Source of the DNA: Cordia subcordata
Lineage: Eukaryota; Streptophyta; Magnoliopsida; Boraginales; Cordiaceae
Direction of reading: 5' to 3'
Assembly: GCA_028554755.1 (NCBI GenBank)
Contig: JAPTOF010000025.1
Span: 7,241,501 to 7,305,500, forward strand
Length of the DNA: 64,000 nt
Shown here: positions 31,742 through 43,012 of the stretch, one piece after another
Position numbering within the stretch: position 1 is the first letter of the stretch
Layout: each line of letters starts with the position of its first letter
Translations under genes and position numbers: made by a program
Notes under the pieces: model-generated
Databases searched by the model: none
The model's input: the letters and a program-made list of their open reading frames with translations, nothing else
Told to the model about the DNA's origin: nothing

Positions 31742-34371
31742 ATGAGTTCAAGACACGATAGCAGTCCTGGAGAAATGGCCGACAACGTAGCCATCTCTCT
31801 CTCTAATAATCTTATTACCGATAATGAGTTCGTCAATTTACCGATCCTCGGGGCTTATACGCCTTCACCGAAGGTGAAGATATGGTCGAGGAGGATATTG
31901 TAGAGGAGCAGGACTCATTGGCCGAAGAGCCTTTTGAGGTCTTTGAGAGAGACTCGATCAAGGAATGCTGAATAATATACGACTTTTTCGGGGGGCACCC
32001 AAGAATTATGCTATTAAGCTACCCAATCCAGAAGAATATGCTTGCTCTAGGGAAGACGACGACATCATGTTCTATGATGATTTCTTCATCATGGGCCTCA
32101 AACTACCGATTCTAGAATTTATCTGGGAGTGTCCTAATCACTATGGTCTTTGTCCCAACCAGCTATGTTCGAATAGTTAGGGAGTCCTCATCAAATGGTT
32201 TTCTTACCTATCGGGTGAACGAGATCTAACCTACCGTCAAACTTTTTTAGATACGTGTTTTGGTTGGCTCAAGATCGGGAAAGAGGGTGGTACTACATTA
32301 CGACCAAGAACCATAGGGTAGTCCTCTAAGGAAATCCATCTTCCCATAAGGGTTGGCACCATCGATATGTCTTCACTACTCCTCTCACCCTGTGGGGTGT
32401 GAATACTAAGTGGACCACATCAAATGTTACTCACAAGATTGAGAAAGAGCTCAATAAAGCCCTCAAACTAGCCATTAGCAAGGAGAAGGCCTTTGATACC
32501 CTCAAGGATAAGGGTCGAGGCTTGTTCCTTAATTACCAAACCCCCGAAAGGACTAGGGTTTTGGGATTATATCCCAACTTTCTCTTATGGTCGAGAGATG
32601 GTCGAAATTTTGATCCCTCAGCTTATTAATTTTGTCCTTAGTTTAGCCTGTATTCTTTTTGACTTACCATTCTTTCCTTACTCTCATAGGTATATCTAGC
32701 AGGAGAAGACAATTGACCCCTCAGCAAGAATAAATGAGGCGGCAGTTGGCTAGCGCTATAGTACCCAACTTGTTCGATCGTCGAGCAAGTAGGGCCAAAC
32801 GATGCAAATTTACCAAGTTTCCTAAGATTCTCCTGTGAGGCGATTGACTTAGGGAGTTGTTATCAAGGACGATTCCCGCCCCCTTGACCTAACCTTAGTC
32901 CCAATCCAGATCGACAGGACAAAAGGTTAGCTGAGGTAGGACCTAAAGATTCTGGAAAAGACAAACCACTGTAACACCGTAGGTTACTGAGGGGACCTCG
33001 TTTGGACAATGTTAAGACCTCTCACATCGCTGCACATGGGGAAGCATCATCTTCTGCTCTCGCTTCTTCGCCGTTGATGACTGCTAGTACGGGGGCTTTA
33101 TCCTTCTCAGCCCCCACGCTCCTACCACCACCATCCATCACAGCTGCTAGATTATCAGGATTGCGGGGGGTCCCAATAATTCCAATAAATGTTCTGGGTC
33201 TGAATCCTTTTTGCACCGATCACTTCCACTTGTACCCTCAATCTTCACCTCTTATTGGGCTCAGTTAACAGCAGGGTAAGGCTTTCCTTTCTACATTTAC
33301 TGCCTTTCTTCTTCTCTTGTGGTTAGTTTTTCATTCTTTTGTCATTTACCTTATTTGTTATCCCCTTTATCCTAGAGGGGAAAGCTCGTAGTCGAATTTA
33401 TCAAGTTGGTTAAAACCACAGGCTATACTATCAACGAGCTTTCCAATCGATCACTGGACTTCACCAAGGCCCACAAGGTTGACAAGCTCAAATAAGAGGT
33501 TAAGTAACTTAGGACGTCCAAGGAGAATGTCCAATAGTGCCATCACAGAGAGCTGCAGTCCTTGAAAGAGAAATATGCTAGAGCGCTGAGGGCTGTGGAG
33601 GAAGAAGTGAAGAAAAGAGATGATTGGATTACCACCCTTGGGGAGGTCATCAATAACTAATACACAGCACTTAAAGAGCTCAACGAAAGAACGAAGAACC
33701 TCCAAAAAGACATGGAATAGACTACTCAACGCATTACTTCACATGAGCAAGAGAAGCTATCCTTCTAGAGAGAAATGTTGCTCTCTAATGAGTTACTCAG
33801 CTAGAAGCCAAACTTTGCAATGCTAAAAAATTCAATATTGCAAAGTACGAATCCTCTACTAAGTAAACTTCTGAACTATTTGAGAAGGCTATTGTTTAAT
33901 ATGAAAGTGGCATCGAAGCCAGCATTCAGAGAGCTGTTAAGTTGCTTCAAGGTGAATTTCCTTCCCCCTTAAGTCCTTGGTCGATGTTGTCTTGGATGAT
34001 ATGGTCCCTCTTCCCAATGATGCTGCTGCAAGGATGCTGCTCTCGGGGAAATGGTGGCTGCTTCTTCTGCTCTTACTCCATGTGCTGAAGATGCTAACCC
34101 CAATGCTGCTAATGGGGCATCTGGTAGTGTCTATTTAGATCTCCCGTTGGAGGCATTAGAGCCCTCTTTGATGGAGTTAGAAGGCCAAGAAGAGAAGGAT
34201 CCAATCGTTCTCCCTACTGTTGTTGATGCAGAAGACGAAGTGGTAGAGGTCCCAGTCAATGTTGGAGGCGATGATGGTGATGCTGCTGAGGAAGGTGACA
34301 GTGGAGGGTTTCATGGGGCCAGTGAAGGCAAGGTGATGGTTATTGATCACAAGGTGGTATCGGCGGCTTGA
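31742..34371 (+). pseudogene. Antisense ORF of a Tat element (PF04195-like, coiled coil, decayed)
   Basis: A plus-strand gene lying between pol and the 3' LTR of minus-strand element D. ATG at 31742; an acidic N-terminus (VEEDIVEEQDSLAEE); then DDFFIMGLKLPILEFIWE and LCPNQLCSNS (about 32079-32178) and WYYITTKNHRVVL, which resemble the putative gypsy-type transposon family PF04195. Later parts have intron-like gaps (about 32630-32695, 33266-33370), a coiled-coil segment at 33376-33900 (LKEKYARALRAVEEEVKK) and an acidic tail at 34051-34371 ending in TGA. Numerous stops and frameshifts. Additional antisense ORFs are known in Tat elements; their role is unknown. Confidence 0.6.
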
Positions 34372-34680
34372 CTACATTTTTGTCTTTTATCCTATTAAAA
34401 CAATATGCAAATTTCTTTCTCTCTTTTATGAACAATTTTAGTTTTTGACTTGTTTAATGATTCCTGAATATTTATGTTAGTAGTAAGTGATGTTTCCTAT
34501 GTTGCTTTTGGTATATTTTCTCGGCTTAGCTTTTTTTTACTAATTTTACGAAATTATACAACGTGCTTACTTAAATAAGAGAATTTTCAAAGAGCACCTG
34601 TGAATGGTAGAGCGCTGAATATTGTGTTGTCATTCATTGATGAAATATAAGAAATAAATATGGGATCAAACATAATATTT
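34372..34680. other. Gap between antisense gene end and integrase of D
   Basis: AT-rich, no coding signal on either strand. It is where the two convergent transcription units of element D would end. Confidence 0.4.
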
Positions 34681-34689
34681 CCCTAAATG

Positions 34690-35890
34690 ATCGGAATTCC
34701 ATGCATTCGAGAACAATGCCTTATTGAGTCGAGCCAGTTTAAAGGTTCCTGGTCGAATCACCTTTACAACTCAGTTGAGGCCTTCTTAGTTTTTGTCAAG
34801 TTAGTTGAGGTTGCTTTTGAAGCACCAAGTCTCCAAGTTTGCTGTCCTTCGGTCAGACCTTTCCTGCCAACTGGTGTTTCAAAGTGTCTTTTATAGCTTC
34901 ATTTCTTGCCTGGGTATTTTCTCGCATTTCATCAAGTAATTCCAACTAAATCCTTAGGACTTGATCGTTTTTCGCCTCTGTAAACTGTTTGACCTGCAAT
35001 GTTAGGGATCAGATTTTTATCGGTGCCACTGCTTCTAACCCATAAACTATTCTGAATGAAGTCTCATTGATACTACTGCATACAGTTGTTCAGTAAGCCC
35101 ATAGAACTTCAAGCAGTACTTCAAGCCATAACCCCTTGGCATCCTCAAGTTTTGTCTTCAAGCTGTTAATAATAGTGCAGCTAGTCACTTCTACTTGTCC
35201 ATTAACTTGAGGGTGTGCTACTGTAGAGAAATGCAAGTTAATTTTTAGTTCAACTACGCGTTCCCAAAACTATTTTGAGTGAAACTGCCTTCCATGGTCA
35301 GTGATTATGCTTCTTGGGACCTCGAACCTGTATCTATGTTTCTCCATACAAAATTCTAGGCTACTCTTTCAGTTATGGTTGCCATAGCTACGGCATCCAC
35401 GTGCTCAATGAATTAGTTAGCCGCTACGAATGCAAATTTCTTCTGGGCTTTCCTAATAGATAAGGGACCGATAATATCAAGCCCCTACTTTGCAAATGGC
35501 CGAGGACTTTTTATCGGATTCGAGACAAAATGCACTATATAGCGGGGACCGATAATATCAAGCCCTTACTTTGCAAATGGCTGAGGACTTTTTATCAGAT
35601 TCGAGACAAAATGCACTACACATTGTATGTTGGCATTCTTCTGATATTGATCATACTTCTCAACGACTTCTTTAGCAGTTCTCCCAATGTTAGGCCAATA
35701 GTACCGTTGCCTGATGACTTTCGAGGCCAACAACCTAGCTCCAGAGTGATTTCGACACATACCTTTGTGCACTTCCTTGATAATGAATTCCCCTTCAGAA
35801 TTACCCACACATTTAAAAAAAGGTCCCCCAATAGTGCTTTTGTACAATTGATCCTCGAAGATAAGGAATCGTGATAACCTATTTATCACT
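34690..35890 (-). pseudogene. Integrase of element D
   Basis: From the right: FEDQLYKSTIGGPFFKCV and VHKGMCRNHSGARLLASKVIR with the zinc-finger His pair, but the paired Cys are both Tyr (KYDQYQK, about 35660-35640). Next come GLDIIGPLSIRKAQKKFAFV (Asp 1), then DHGRQFHSK (Asp 2) near 35300 and HPQVNGQVEV (Glu) near 35200, with several stops and frameshifts. An 81-bp tandem duplication (35465-35545, 35546-35626) repeats the segment between zinc finger and core. Dead. Confidence 0.75.
35465..35626. repeat. 81-bp tandem duplication inside element D integrase
   Basis: 35465-35545 and 35546-35626 are adjacent near-identical copies starting GGACCGATAATATCAAGCCC. The period is a multiple of three. 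Confidence 0.85.
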
Positions 35891-36805
35891 TCTGAGGCCT
35901 CCCATTCACCGTTTGGTAATACGCCATGTTGTAAGTATTGTATTATAGAGCTACTTCAATTTGTCTCATCAATGATACTAATGAGCAAGACGCTGAAGCA
36001 GGACCCATTAGTTTGTCAATATTGATGACTTCTTCTTCTCAAAAAGCTAATGTTATTTTAGACAAAGCATTGGCTTGATCTTGCTATCTTTGGCTTCGTA
36101 TTTTCCATTAACTTGCCCTTTTATCAATTAAGAGTCGGTATATGCTTTAGCTGTTCATGCCCCTAACTCCTTAAGCAGTCTTACACCAATTATTAATTCC
36201 TCGTATTCGGCTTCATTGTGGATTACCATAAATTCAAACTTTATTACATACTTCAGTTCAGTTCCATCAGGTTTTCCAATTACAACTCATATACCTGATC
36301 CCATTTTACTTACCATGCACCAATATATAAACTTCATTCTCCAACCACTTGTTCAACCGGTTGCGTGCATTTGACCACGAAATCGACGAGAGCCCGTGCT
36401 TTAATTGCAGTCCTCGGTTGATAAGTGATATGGTACTGACTTAGCTCTATGGACCATTTCAATAATCGTCCTGATCGTTTTGGCTTATGCATAAGCCAAA
36501 ACCTGGAATAAATGCTGGTCAATCATCACCGTTATCAGATGTGCTTCAAAGTAGGGTTTTAATTTTTAAGCCGACATTAGTAATGCAAGTGCTAACTTTT
36601 CCAGGCAACTACGTCTTAGTTCTGCTCCCTTCAGCGTCTTACTAATGTTGTACACTAGCCTCTGGCCTGCTACTGCAAGATTGGAATTGGACAAATAGAG
36701 AAGCAGTGTCTTTCCTTCTTTAGGTCTGGCAAGAATTAATGGTTGTGTCAAATAGGACTTAATGCTCGAATGCATCTTGGCATTCGGGTGCCCATTTGAA
36801 ATCTT
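35891..36805 (-). pseudogene. RNase H and connection region of element D
   Basis: KPKEGKTLLLYLSNSN-like block (about 36720-36690), LEKLALALLMSA, then LMHKPKRSGRLLKWSIELSQYHITYQPR (about 36497-36410), typical of the RNase H region of Tat elements. Beyond 36330 only fragments can be read through stops. Confidence 0.65.
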
Positions 36806-37608
36806 TCAGGTTTTAGAGGATTTTAAAAAATGGAACGTAATGATCTGTCGATCTGACATAAATCTACTAATGGCCGTGACTTTACCAGAAAGTGACTGTA
36901 CATCATGTACAATCTTTGGAGGCTCGAGATCGAGAATGGCCTCAATCTTCTCGGGGTTAGCCTCGATGCCTTGGTGTGTTACGATGAACCCCAAGAATTT
37001 CCCTGCTCTTACCCGGAAGGCGTACTTCTCTGGGTTCAATTTGATCCCGAACCTTCTCATTGTTTGGAAGGTGTCGGTGAGGTCGGACACGTGGTCCGAC
37101 GCCTTCTTGCTCTTGACGAGCATGTCGTTAATGTAGGCTTCCACGTTTCGCCCTATTTGGTCTTTGAATGCCATATTCACTATGCGTTTGTATGTGGCCT
37201 TAGCGTTTTTCAACCCCAAAGGCATGACTTCGTAGCAAAAAATCCTCGATCGGTGACAAAAGCAGTATGTGGATGATCGGTAAGCGCCATTTTTATCTGA
37301 TTATAACCTGAAAAGGCATCCATGAATGATAGCAACTTGAATCCTGTAGTTGAATCAACCAATTGGTCAATTCTTGGTAGAGGGAAGCTATCCTTTAGAC
37401 AAGCTATGTTCAGGTCATTGAAGTCTACATAAAGTCAACACCTCCCGTTGGCTTTTTTGATCATTACCACATTAGAGACCAATGTCGGGTATTTTATCTC
37501 CTGAATATGGCCTGCCTTTAGTAGTTTTTCTACTTGTTCATGGATTACTTGATTCTTTTCTACACCAAAGGTTTGTCATTTTTTTCGAACTAGCCTAAAG
37601 GTGGGGTC
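36806..37608 (-). pseudogene. Reverse transcriptase of element D, main part
   Basis: Read leftward from the element E border: VIHEQVEKLLKAGHIQEI, SNVVMIKKANGR, DSFPLPRIDQLVDST, FMDAFSGYNQIKMAL, then MPLGLKNAKATYKRIVNMAF. The catalytic YxDD is YINDM, with Asn in place of the first Asp, so polymerase activity should be lost. FLGFIVTHQGIEANPEKIEAIL follows. A TGA (near 37438) and frameshifts at about 37225 and 37568 add to the damage. The N-terminal part continues across the E insertion at 56975. Confidence 0.85.
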
Positions 37609-37613
37609 GATGT
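37609..37613. repeat. Target-site duplication of element E, left copy (GATGT)
   Basis: Identical to 56975-56979. In the minus-strand RT frame of D the target lies in the segment HRLNIDPTF. Confidence 0.9.
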
Positions 37614-38744
37614 TGTACGATCGATAATATTACATATGGTCTATCCTAGTCCATATTTTAAAAAATTCTACCAAGAAAACATGTTAGGAAAATAAAATAA
37701 CCACATAACACACAAGAACATTCTTAAGAACATATAGAATATAACTAGTATTTGCAAAAATATGTAAATCTAGGCAACATAATAATTAGTTTTAACTCGA
37801 TCTATTCCACTATAAGATCAAAGTTGCACTCTAAGAATAATTGCTATTACCTAAAAGCTTATGACAAAAGCATGTGAACTTTGTTTTGACCTACTAAGTA
37901 ACCGACCATAATACCCCTCTATGTATACCTACAACTAAGGTCGGTCCTTTGGCTTGTGTACTATCACCTGTTTAGCTACATCTTTTTCCGTTGGGTTTCT
38001 TGTCTTATTGCCAATCATTCTTGGTCATGGAATCTCTTGATCTAGGAAGCGACTCTTAAGCCATACTACCGATACACCCATAAAGGTAGTATCACTAGAT
38101 CTAGATTCGAATGATAACTTGGGACAATCCCAAAGGGGGTACATAGATTCCATATTGCATATGCATGTTCCAATTAATCAGAACATAGCACTTAATACAC
38201 ACGGGTGTTGATACTAATAAAGTAAGATATCATCCACAGTGAATCAAAGTACCAAATCCAACTTCATTAATTCATCTACATATGCTCATGATTAAGAGCA
38301 ATGATCATTTAGTAGCAGTGAGTATCTTGTTTTCTTTCTTTGATAATACGTCTCTAAAAAACATACTCACAATGGTCTTGTCCAACACGTGACACACGTA
38401 CTATTAAGACAAATCCAAAAAGTCCTCCAATGACCTAGATAGATCACCCTCAACGAGGAGATTTGCTCAATAAACCTTATCCTGGTGGAGTGCCCAACAC
38501 TACCATTTGGTTACGGACTCAATTTATGACGTGACTAAATCTAGACTTGGACCTGCTATGCGTCCAGCCTCACTACACACCCAAGTCATTAGCTTAAATC
38601 AAGGGACCTTTATAGATACATCAATAAAACATACCAGAGATAATATGTAAGAAACTCATAATGCCATTTAACAAAATAATTATACATTGTTTCACATCCA
38701 AAATGTCATATACATGTGAGCTTTAGGGCATATTAATCCTAACG
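37614..38744 (-). mobile_element. Element E 3' LTR (1131 bp, shortened)
   Basis: Colinear with 55168-56974 except that the 669-bp segment corresponding to 55325-55993 is missing. The start on the minus strand reads CGTTAGGATT instead of TGTTAGGATT. It is preceded by AAGTGGGAGAT, the polypurine tract, at about 38756-38745. Confidence 0.85.
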
Positions 38745-38758
38745 ATCTCCCACTTGCA

Positions 38759-39430
38759 CTAAAGATCACTTCTACACAACCAAATACCCATAGACTCCAA
38801 ATGTGTGGTAAACATTTTCTCTAGAAAAGTCTTTGTAAACGGGTTCGTTAGGTTTCCCGCTAAAGTTATCTTTTCAACTACTACATCTCCTCTTTGGATA
38901 AACTCACAGATCAAATGATATTTTCGTTCAATGTGTTTACCCTTTTTGTGATTCCTAGGCTCTTTGCACTGTGAAACAACACCATTATTGTCGCAATACA
39001 ATGTTATCAGTCTGTGAGCTGCTGGTACAACCTCTAGGTCTAAAAGGAACTTTCTTAGCCATACTGCCTCTTTCGTAGCCTCAGATGCTACTACATACTT
39101 GACCTTCATAGTAGAGTCATCAATACAATTTTGCTTCACAATTCTCCATGAAATAGGTCCTCCTGATAGAGTGAAAACATATCCAGAAGTAGACTTCTTG
39201 GAATCTCTATCGGACTAGAAATTCGAGTCTATATAGGCTAACGGCGTTAAATTATCCACATGGTATTCCAGCACATAATCCATAGTCCCTTGTAGGAACT
39301 TGAATATATGCTTAACCGTGACCCAATATGCTGGTCCAAGGTTTGACTGATATCTGCTAACCATGCCAATAGCCAAGTAGATATCTAGTCTAGTACATAA
39401 CATGACATGCATGAGACCTCTAACCACCGA
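38759..39430 (-). pseudogene. RNase H region of element E
   Basis: VRGLMHVMLCTRLDIYLAIG, LKGT-type FLQGTMDYVLEYH and TSGYVFTLSGGPISW lead into VASEATKEAVWLRKFL and LYCDNNGVVSQCKEPRNHKK, then HIERKYHLICEFI. These are the RNase H blocks of Copia. A stop near 39218 breaks the frame. It ends near the purine tract. Confidence 0.8.
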
Positions 39431-40250
39431 AGCATAAGGAACTCACTTCATGCTCTCTAGCTCCTTAGATGTTTTAGGGAATTGATCTCGAAATAGATAA
39501 ACTCCATGTCTTGAAGGTAATGAGGCCTTCTTAGAGTTTTGCATGTTAAACTTGTCCAATATCTTCTCAATAACTAAAGCTTGAGATAGGACTAGCCTTC
39601 TATTCTTACAATCTTGCATAAGCTTGATGCCTACAACATAACTAGCTTCTCCTAAATCCTTCATTTGAAATTGAGTATAAAGCAAACCTTGATGGATGAT
39701 AACATCTCTACATCATTTCCAATTAGCAAGATACCATTCACATGTAGAACCAAAAAAGCTATAGTATTTTCATTACACCTCTTATACATGCAAGGTTCAT
39801 CAATATTTTGATCAAACCCATAAGATTTAATTGCCCGATCAAATTTGATATTCCATTCTCTAGATGCCTGCTTTAATCCATAAATGGACCTTTTTAGCTT
39901 ACAAACCATGTTTTCCTGGCCTTTAGCAACATATCCATCTGGTTGTGTCATGTAAATGGTCTCGTCAAGCTCTCTATTAAGAAAAGTTGTCTTGATGTCT
40001 ATTTGCCATATCTAGTAGTCCTAATGACATGTGATGACAAGAAGTATCCTGATGGATTTAAGCATGGCTACCAGTGAGAAAGTTTCCTTATAATCTATCC
40101 TTTCTTTCTAAGTATAACCTTTCGCCACTAACCTTGCTTTAAAGGTTTCAACTTTTCCATCAACTCCTCTTTTCCTCTTATAGACTCAGATTCTAACTCT
40201 GAGTCCGTTACCTTATGCCATTGGTCGGCATCTATGTCAGAAACTACTTC
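39431..40250 (-). pseudogene. Reverse transcriptase of element E
   Basis: IDIKTTFLNRELDETIYMTQPDGY, SIYGLKQASREWNIKFDRAIKSYGF and LYTQFQMKDLGEASYVVGIKL are standard Copia RT blocks. The catalytic YVDD motif reads HVNGILLIGND, losing both Asp residues. The N-terminal entry of RT is missing: the linker reading DQWHK jumps to VTDSELES near 40215, an apparent deletion. Stops occur near 40105 and 39990 and a frameshift near 39675. Confidence 0.8.
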
Positions 40251-40950
40251 ATCGTAACTTGTAGGGTCCACCACCTGATCCTTTGAAGAAGTTTGAAAGG
40301 ACTCTCCATAGTATCTATCAGGAGGCCTGGATATCCTTCCACTACGACGAGGCTTTGATATATTAGGTGTAAAATATTATTCTTTTTCATTCATAGTTAG
40401 CACAGGTGTTACTGGAGATTCTTATGAAATCTCTTCTAGAACAACTTCAGAATCTGGTGTTTTCTAGATCATTTCATCATTCTCTAAGTATCTAGCATGG
40501 GTGCTTATAAACACTTTTTGCTCCTTAGGATTAAAAAAGATCCCACCTCTAGTTCCCTTAGGATACCTAATAAAATAGCACAATTTGGATCTTGGCTCCA
40601 ACTTTGAAGCATCACTATTAAGTACATAAGTTGGACAACCATAAATGTGGAAATGATTTAAACTAGGCTTACACCCGATCCATATTTCTTGTGGTGTCCT
40701 AGGTACTGATTTAGATGGTACCAAGTTCAAGATGTATACTGCTATATCAAGGGCATACCCTAAAAAAGATAAAGGTATGCATGACTCATCATTGACCTAA
40801 CCATATCTAATAGGGTAAGATTTCTTTTCTCTACTACACCATTTTGCTGGGGAGACCCTAGTGTAGTTAGCTAAGACACAATCCCTTCTTGTGTAAGATA
40901 GTCTATGAACTCACCTGAGAGGTATTCGCCACCTCGATCAGACCGAAGGG
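40251..40950 (-). pseudogene. Integrase of element E, C-terminal half
   Basis: Starts at the element F border with LRSDRGGEYLSGEF (second catalytic Asp) and SPQQNGVVEKRN (catalytic Glu), then SVPRTPQEIWIGCKPSLNHFHIYGC and a C-terminal GTRGGIFFNPKEQKVFIST module. Stops near 40885 and 40760. The linker to RT contains PNISKPRRSGRISRPPDRYY. The N-terminal half lies at 51904-52553, on the other side of element F. Confidence 0.85.
40946..40950. repeat. Target-site duplication of element F, left copy (AAGGG)
   Basis: Identical to 51904-51908; lies in the integrase codons of element E encoding ALRSDRGG. Confidence 0.95.
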
Positions 40951-42739
40951 TGATGAGTTGTGATTTGGTGTGTGTTTGCATTGCCATTTACTTATATTTT
41001 AGAGGTGTTGAATGCTTATAATGATGCATTAGTGTAGTACTTTTGATAGGAATAGGCTTAAGCGTGAACAAATGTGCATATTGAGTTTAAGAGATAAATT
41101 GCTACACTAATTGCTTGTTTTCAATGATTTAGGTGAACTCTGGGTTAAGATAAAGACTGGACGATGAAAGGTGATGAAGATGGGACATGTATGGGGCCAA
41201 GAGAGAAGACCAAAGGCCGAAGAAATCAAAATTTGATGAAGGAAGTCAGCCGGACGACCAAGGAAAAAGAGCCGGTCGACCGTTTAGGTCAACCGGCCAC
41301 TCTAGAAAGCTTCATCAAAAAGCCGGACGACCCTCCTTCAAGAGCCGATCGACCGGCCACTCCAGAGAGCTCCACTAGAAAGCCAGTCGAGTATTCCAGA
41401 GGCCGGTCGATCGGCTATGCGCGAACCTATAAATAAAGCCCGATGTGGAAGAATTTGGGGGGGAGCAAAAAAACACGTACTTCACACCTAACCTCTCATA
41501 CACTTAACCCTAATCTCTAGCCGCCTCCAACACCCTTTTCACACACTTTTCACCAAGAACCAAGCTTAGTTGGGAGGATTCAAATGCTTTGGAATCAAGA
41601 TTGTTCACAAGCCGTGATCTAAATTCGCTAGGATGAAAGGGGAGTTTCGTTATATCGCTTTCATTCTATTTTCCATTATGTCTGAGTAGGCTTGTATAGG
41701 GTGATTAAACTTATGTAATGGGTTGATTTTATACTCTTATGATATGGGATATGATGGCTGAATATATATATATATATATATATATATGTTTTGATTTGTC
41801 TTGTTTAATTGGATGTTCTTTCATTCATGTCTATGTGTTTGATAAAATGCCTAGATGAGTAACATGTATACAAATTGGAGTTTGTTTGTTACTAAACACA
41901 TCTAATCCATGTTATACTCATGTCTATGTGTTTATATGTGGATGCTATGAAGTGGGTAATGCTTTTATTCATGTCTATATGCGTATTTGCATGCCTAGTA
42001 ACGAGCATAACTTTAATATTGCATTTTATGCACGCGCTAGCAAGTGAAATCCTGCTGTAGTGACTTTAGAATGACGAAGCATAATTTAGGGCTAGTCTAG
42101 ATCGAGTCTCCTTTGGCTTTAAATCCAGCCAATAGGTTTCAGGATAGATTTAGTCGACCTTAGCAACACTAGGTCTTGGCTTTAAACCCAGCCAACGGTT
42201 TAGGTACTAAGGTAGGTTAATTCTAAGCCACCTAGGAAGTTAGTTAGTCAATCTTGAGGCCCTAGGTCATAAGGACCACGCCGTAGCTCTAGGAGGCGCC
42301 GCCTAGGGACGGACCTGCACCGAGTCCTAGGGGGAAATCAGGACATTAACTAGCAACCTAGTTAAGAGCACTTATGATAGTTAGCCACCATCCCTTAATC
42401 TCATAGCATTTGAGTATAGAATTACCCATTCATAAGTCGAAGTCACCCTATCCCTTTTCAATTGTTAGTTTCCTCTTAATCAACTTGCGTTTCCATTTGT
42501 TTTTACTCATAGTTTAGTTTTATTTCGTTTACATAGAGCTCCCAATAATTCCAAATTCTCACAAGAAGAAATTCACCTAGTTAGATCTGTTTTTTTAGCT
42601 CCTTTTAGAACATCAAGCATAGGATCCATTTACATTATTCACGCCTCCCTGTGGTTCGACACCTGTACTCGTACCCACTATATTGCACGATCTGTACGCT
42701 TGCGGGTCTTTTAGAGCTTGCTCTCGTAACACGACATCA
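40951..42739 (+). mobile_element. Element F 5' LTR
   Basis: Contains a cluster of GGTCGACC-type palindromes (41265-41415), a strong TATA box TATAAATAA at 41428-41436, an AT microsatellite at 41762-41787 and the end block CTCCCTGTGGTTCGACACC. It differs from the 3' LTR by scattered single bases and the microsatellite length. Confidence 0.95.
41428..41436 (+). promoter_or_regulatory. TATA box of element F 5' LTR
   Basis: TATAAATAA, repeated at 50582-50590 in the 3' LTR; it should set transcription start some 30 bases downstream. Confidence 0.65.
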
Positions 42740-42745
42740 AGTTTT

Positions 42746-42763
42746 TGGCGCCGTTGCCGGGGA
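42746..42763 (+). promoter_or_regulatory. Primer-binding site, tRNA-Asp type (element F)
   Basis: TGGCGCCGTTGCCGGGGA, complementary to the 3' end of tRNA-Asp, six bases after the LTR end. Confidence 0.9.
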
Positions 42764-43012
42764 GGCACGGTGATTTGCATTCTGTGCTTGTGTGTTTTAA
42801 TAATTGCTTTTCTTGCTTTTTCTTTATAGTTTGTTTAGTTTTTACTTATTTTGTTTACTGCTTACATTATCTTGTTTTAGTTTTTTTTGTTGGTTTATTT
42901 CAGCTTTTGACTTTATAGTTTTTTTAGTAGACTTTTTAGGATTGTGGATTATTTGCTGTAGTATAGGAATATTGAAGTTTTCGGGGGTTGAAGTGGCCGA
43001 AGTTAGGATAGT
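42764..43012 (+). other. Element F leader between primer site and gag
   Basis: T-rich leader with no coding signal, leading into the gag frame. Confidence 0.5.

Noticed and set aside
41164..41436. 90-residue plus-strand ORF in the F LTR (also at 50318-50590)
   Set aside because: It lies in LTR U3 sequence over the palindromic repeats, diverges between the two LTRs in ways not typical of coding, and ends in the TATA box.
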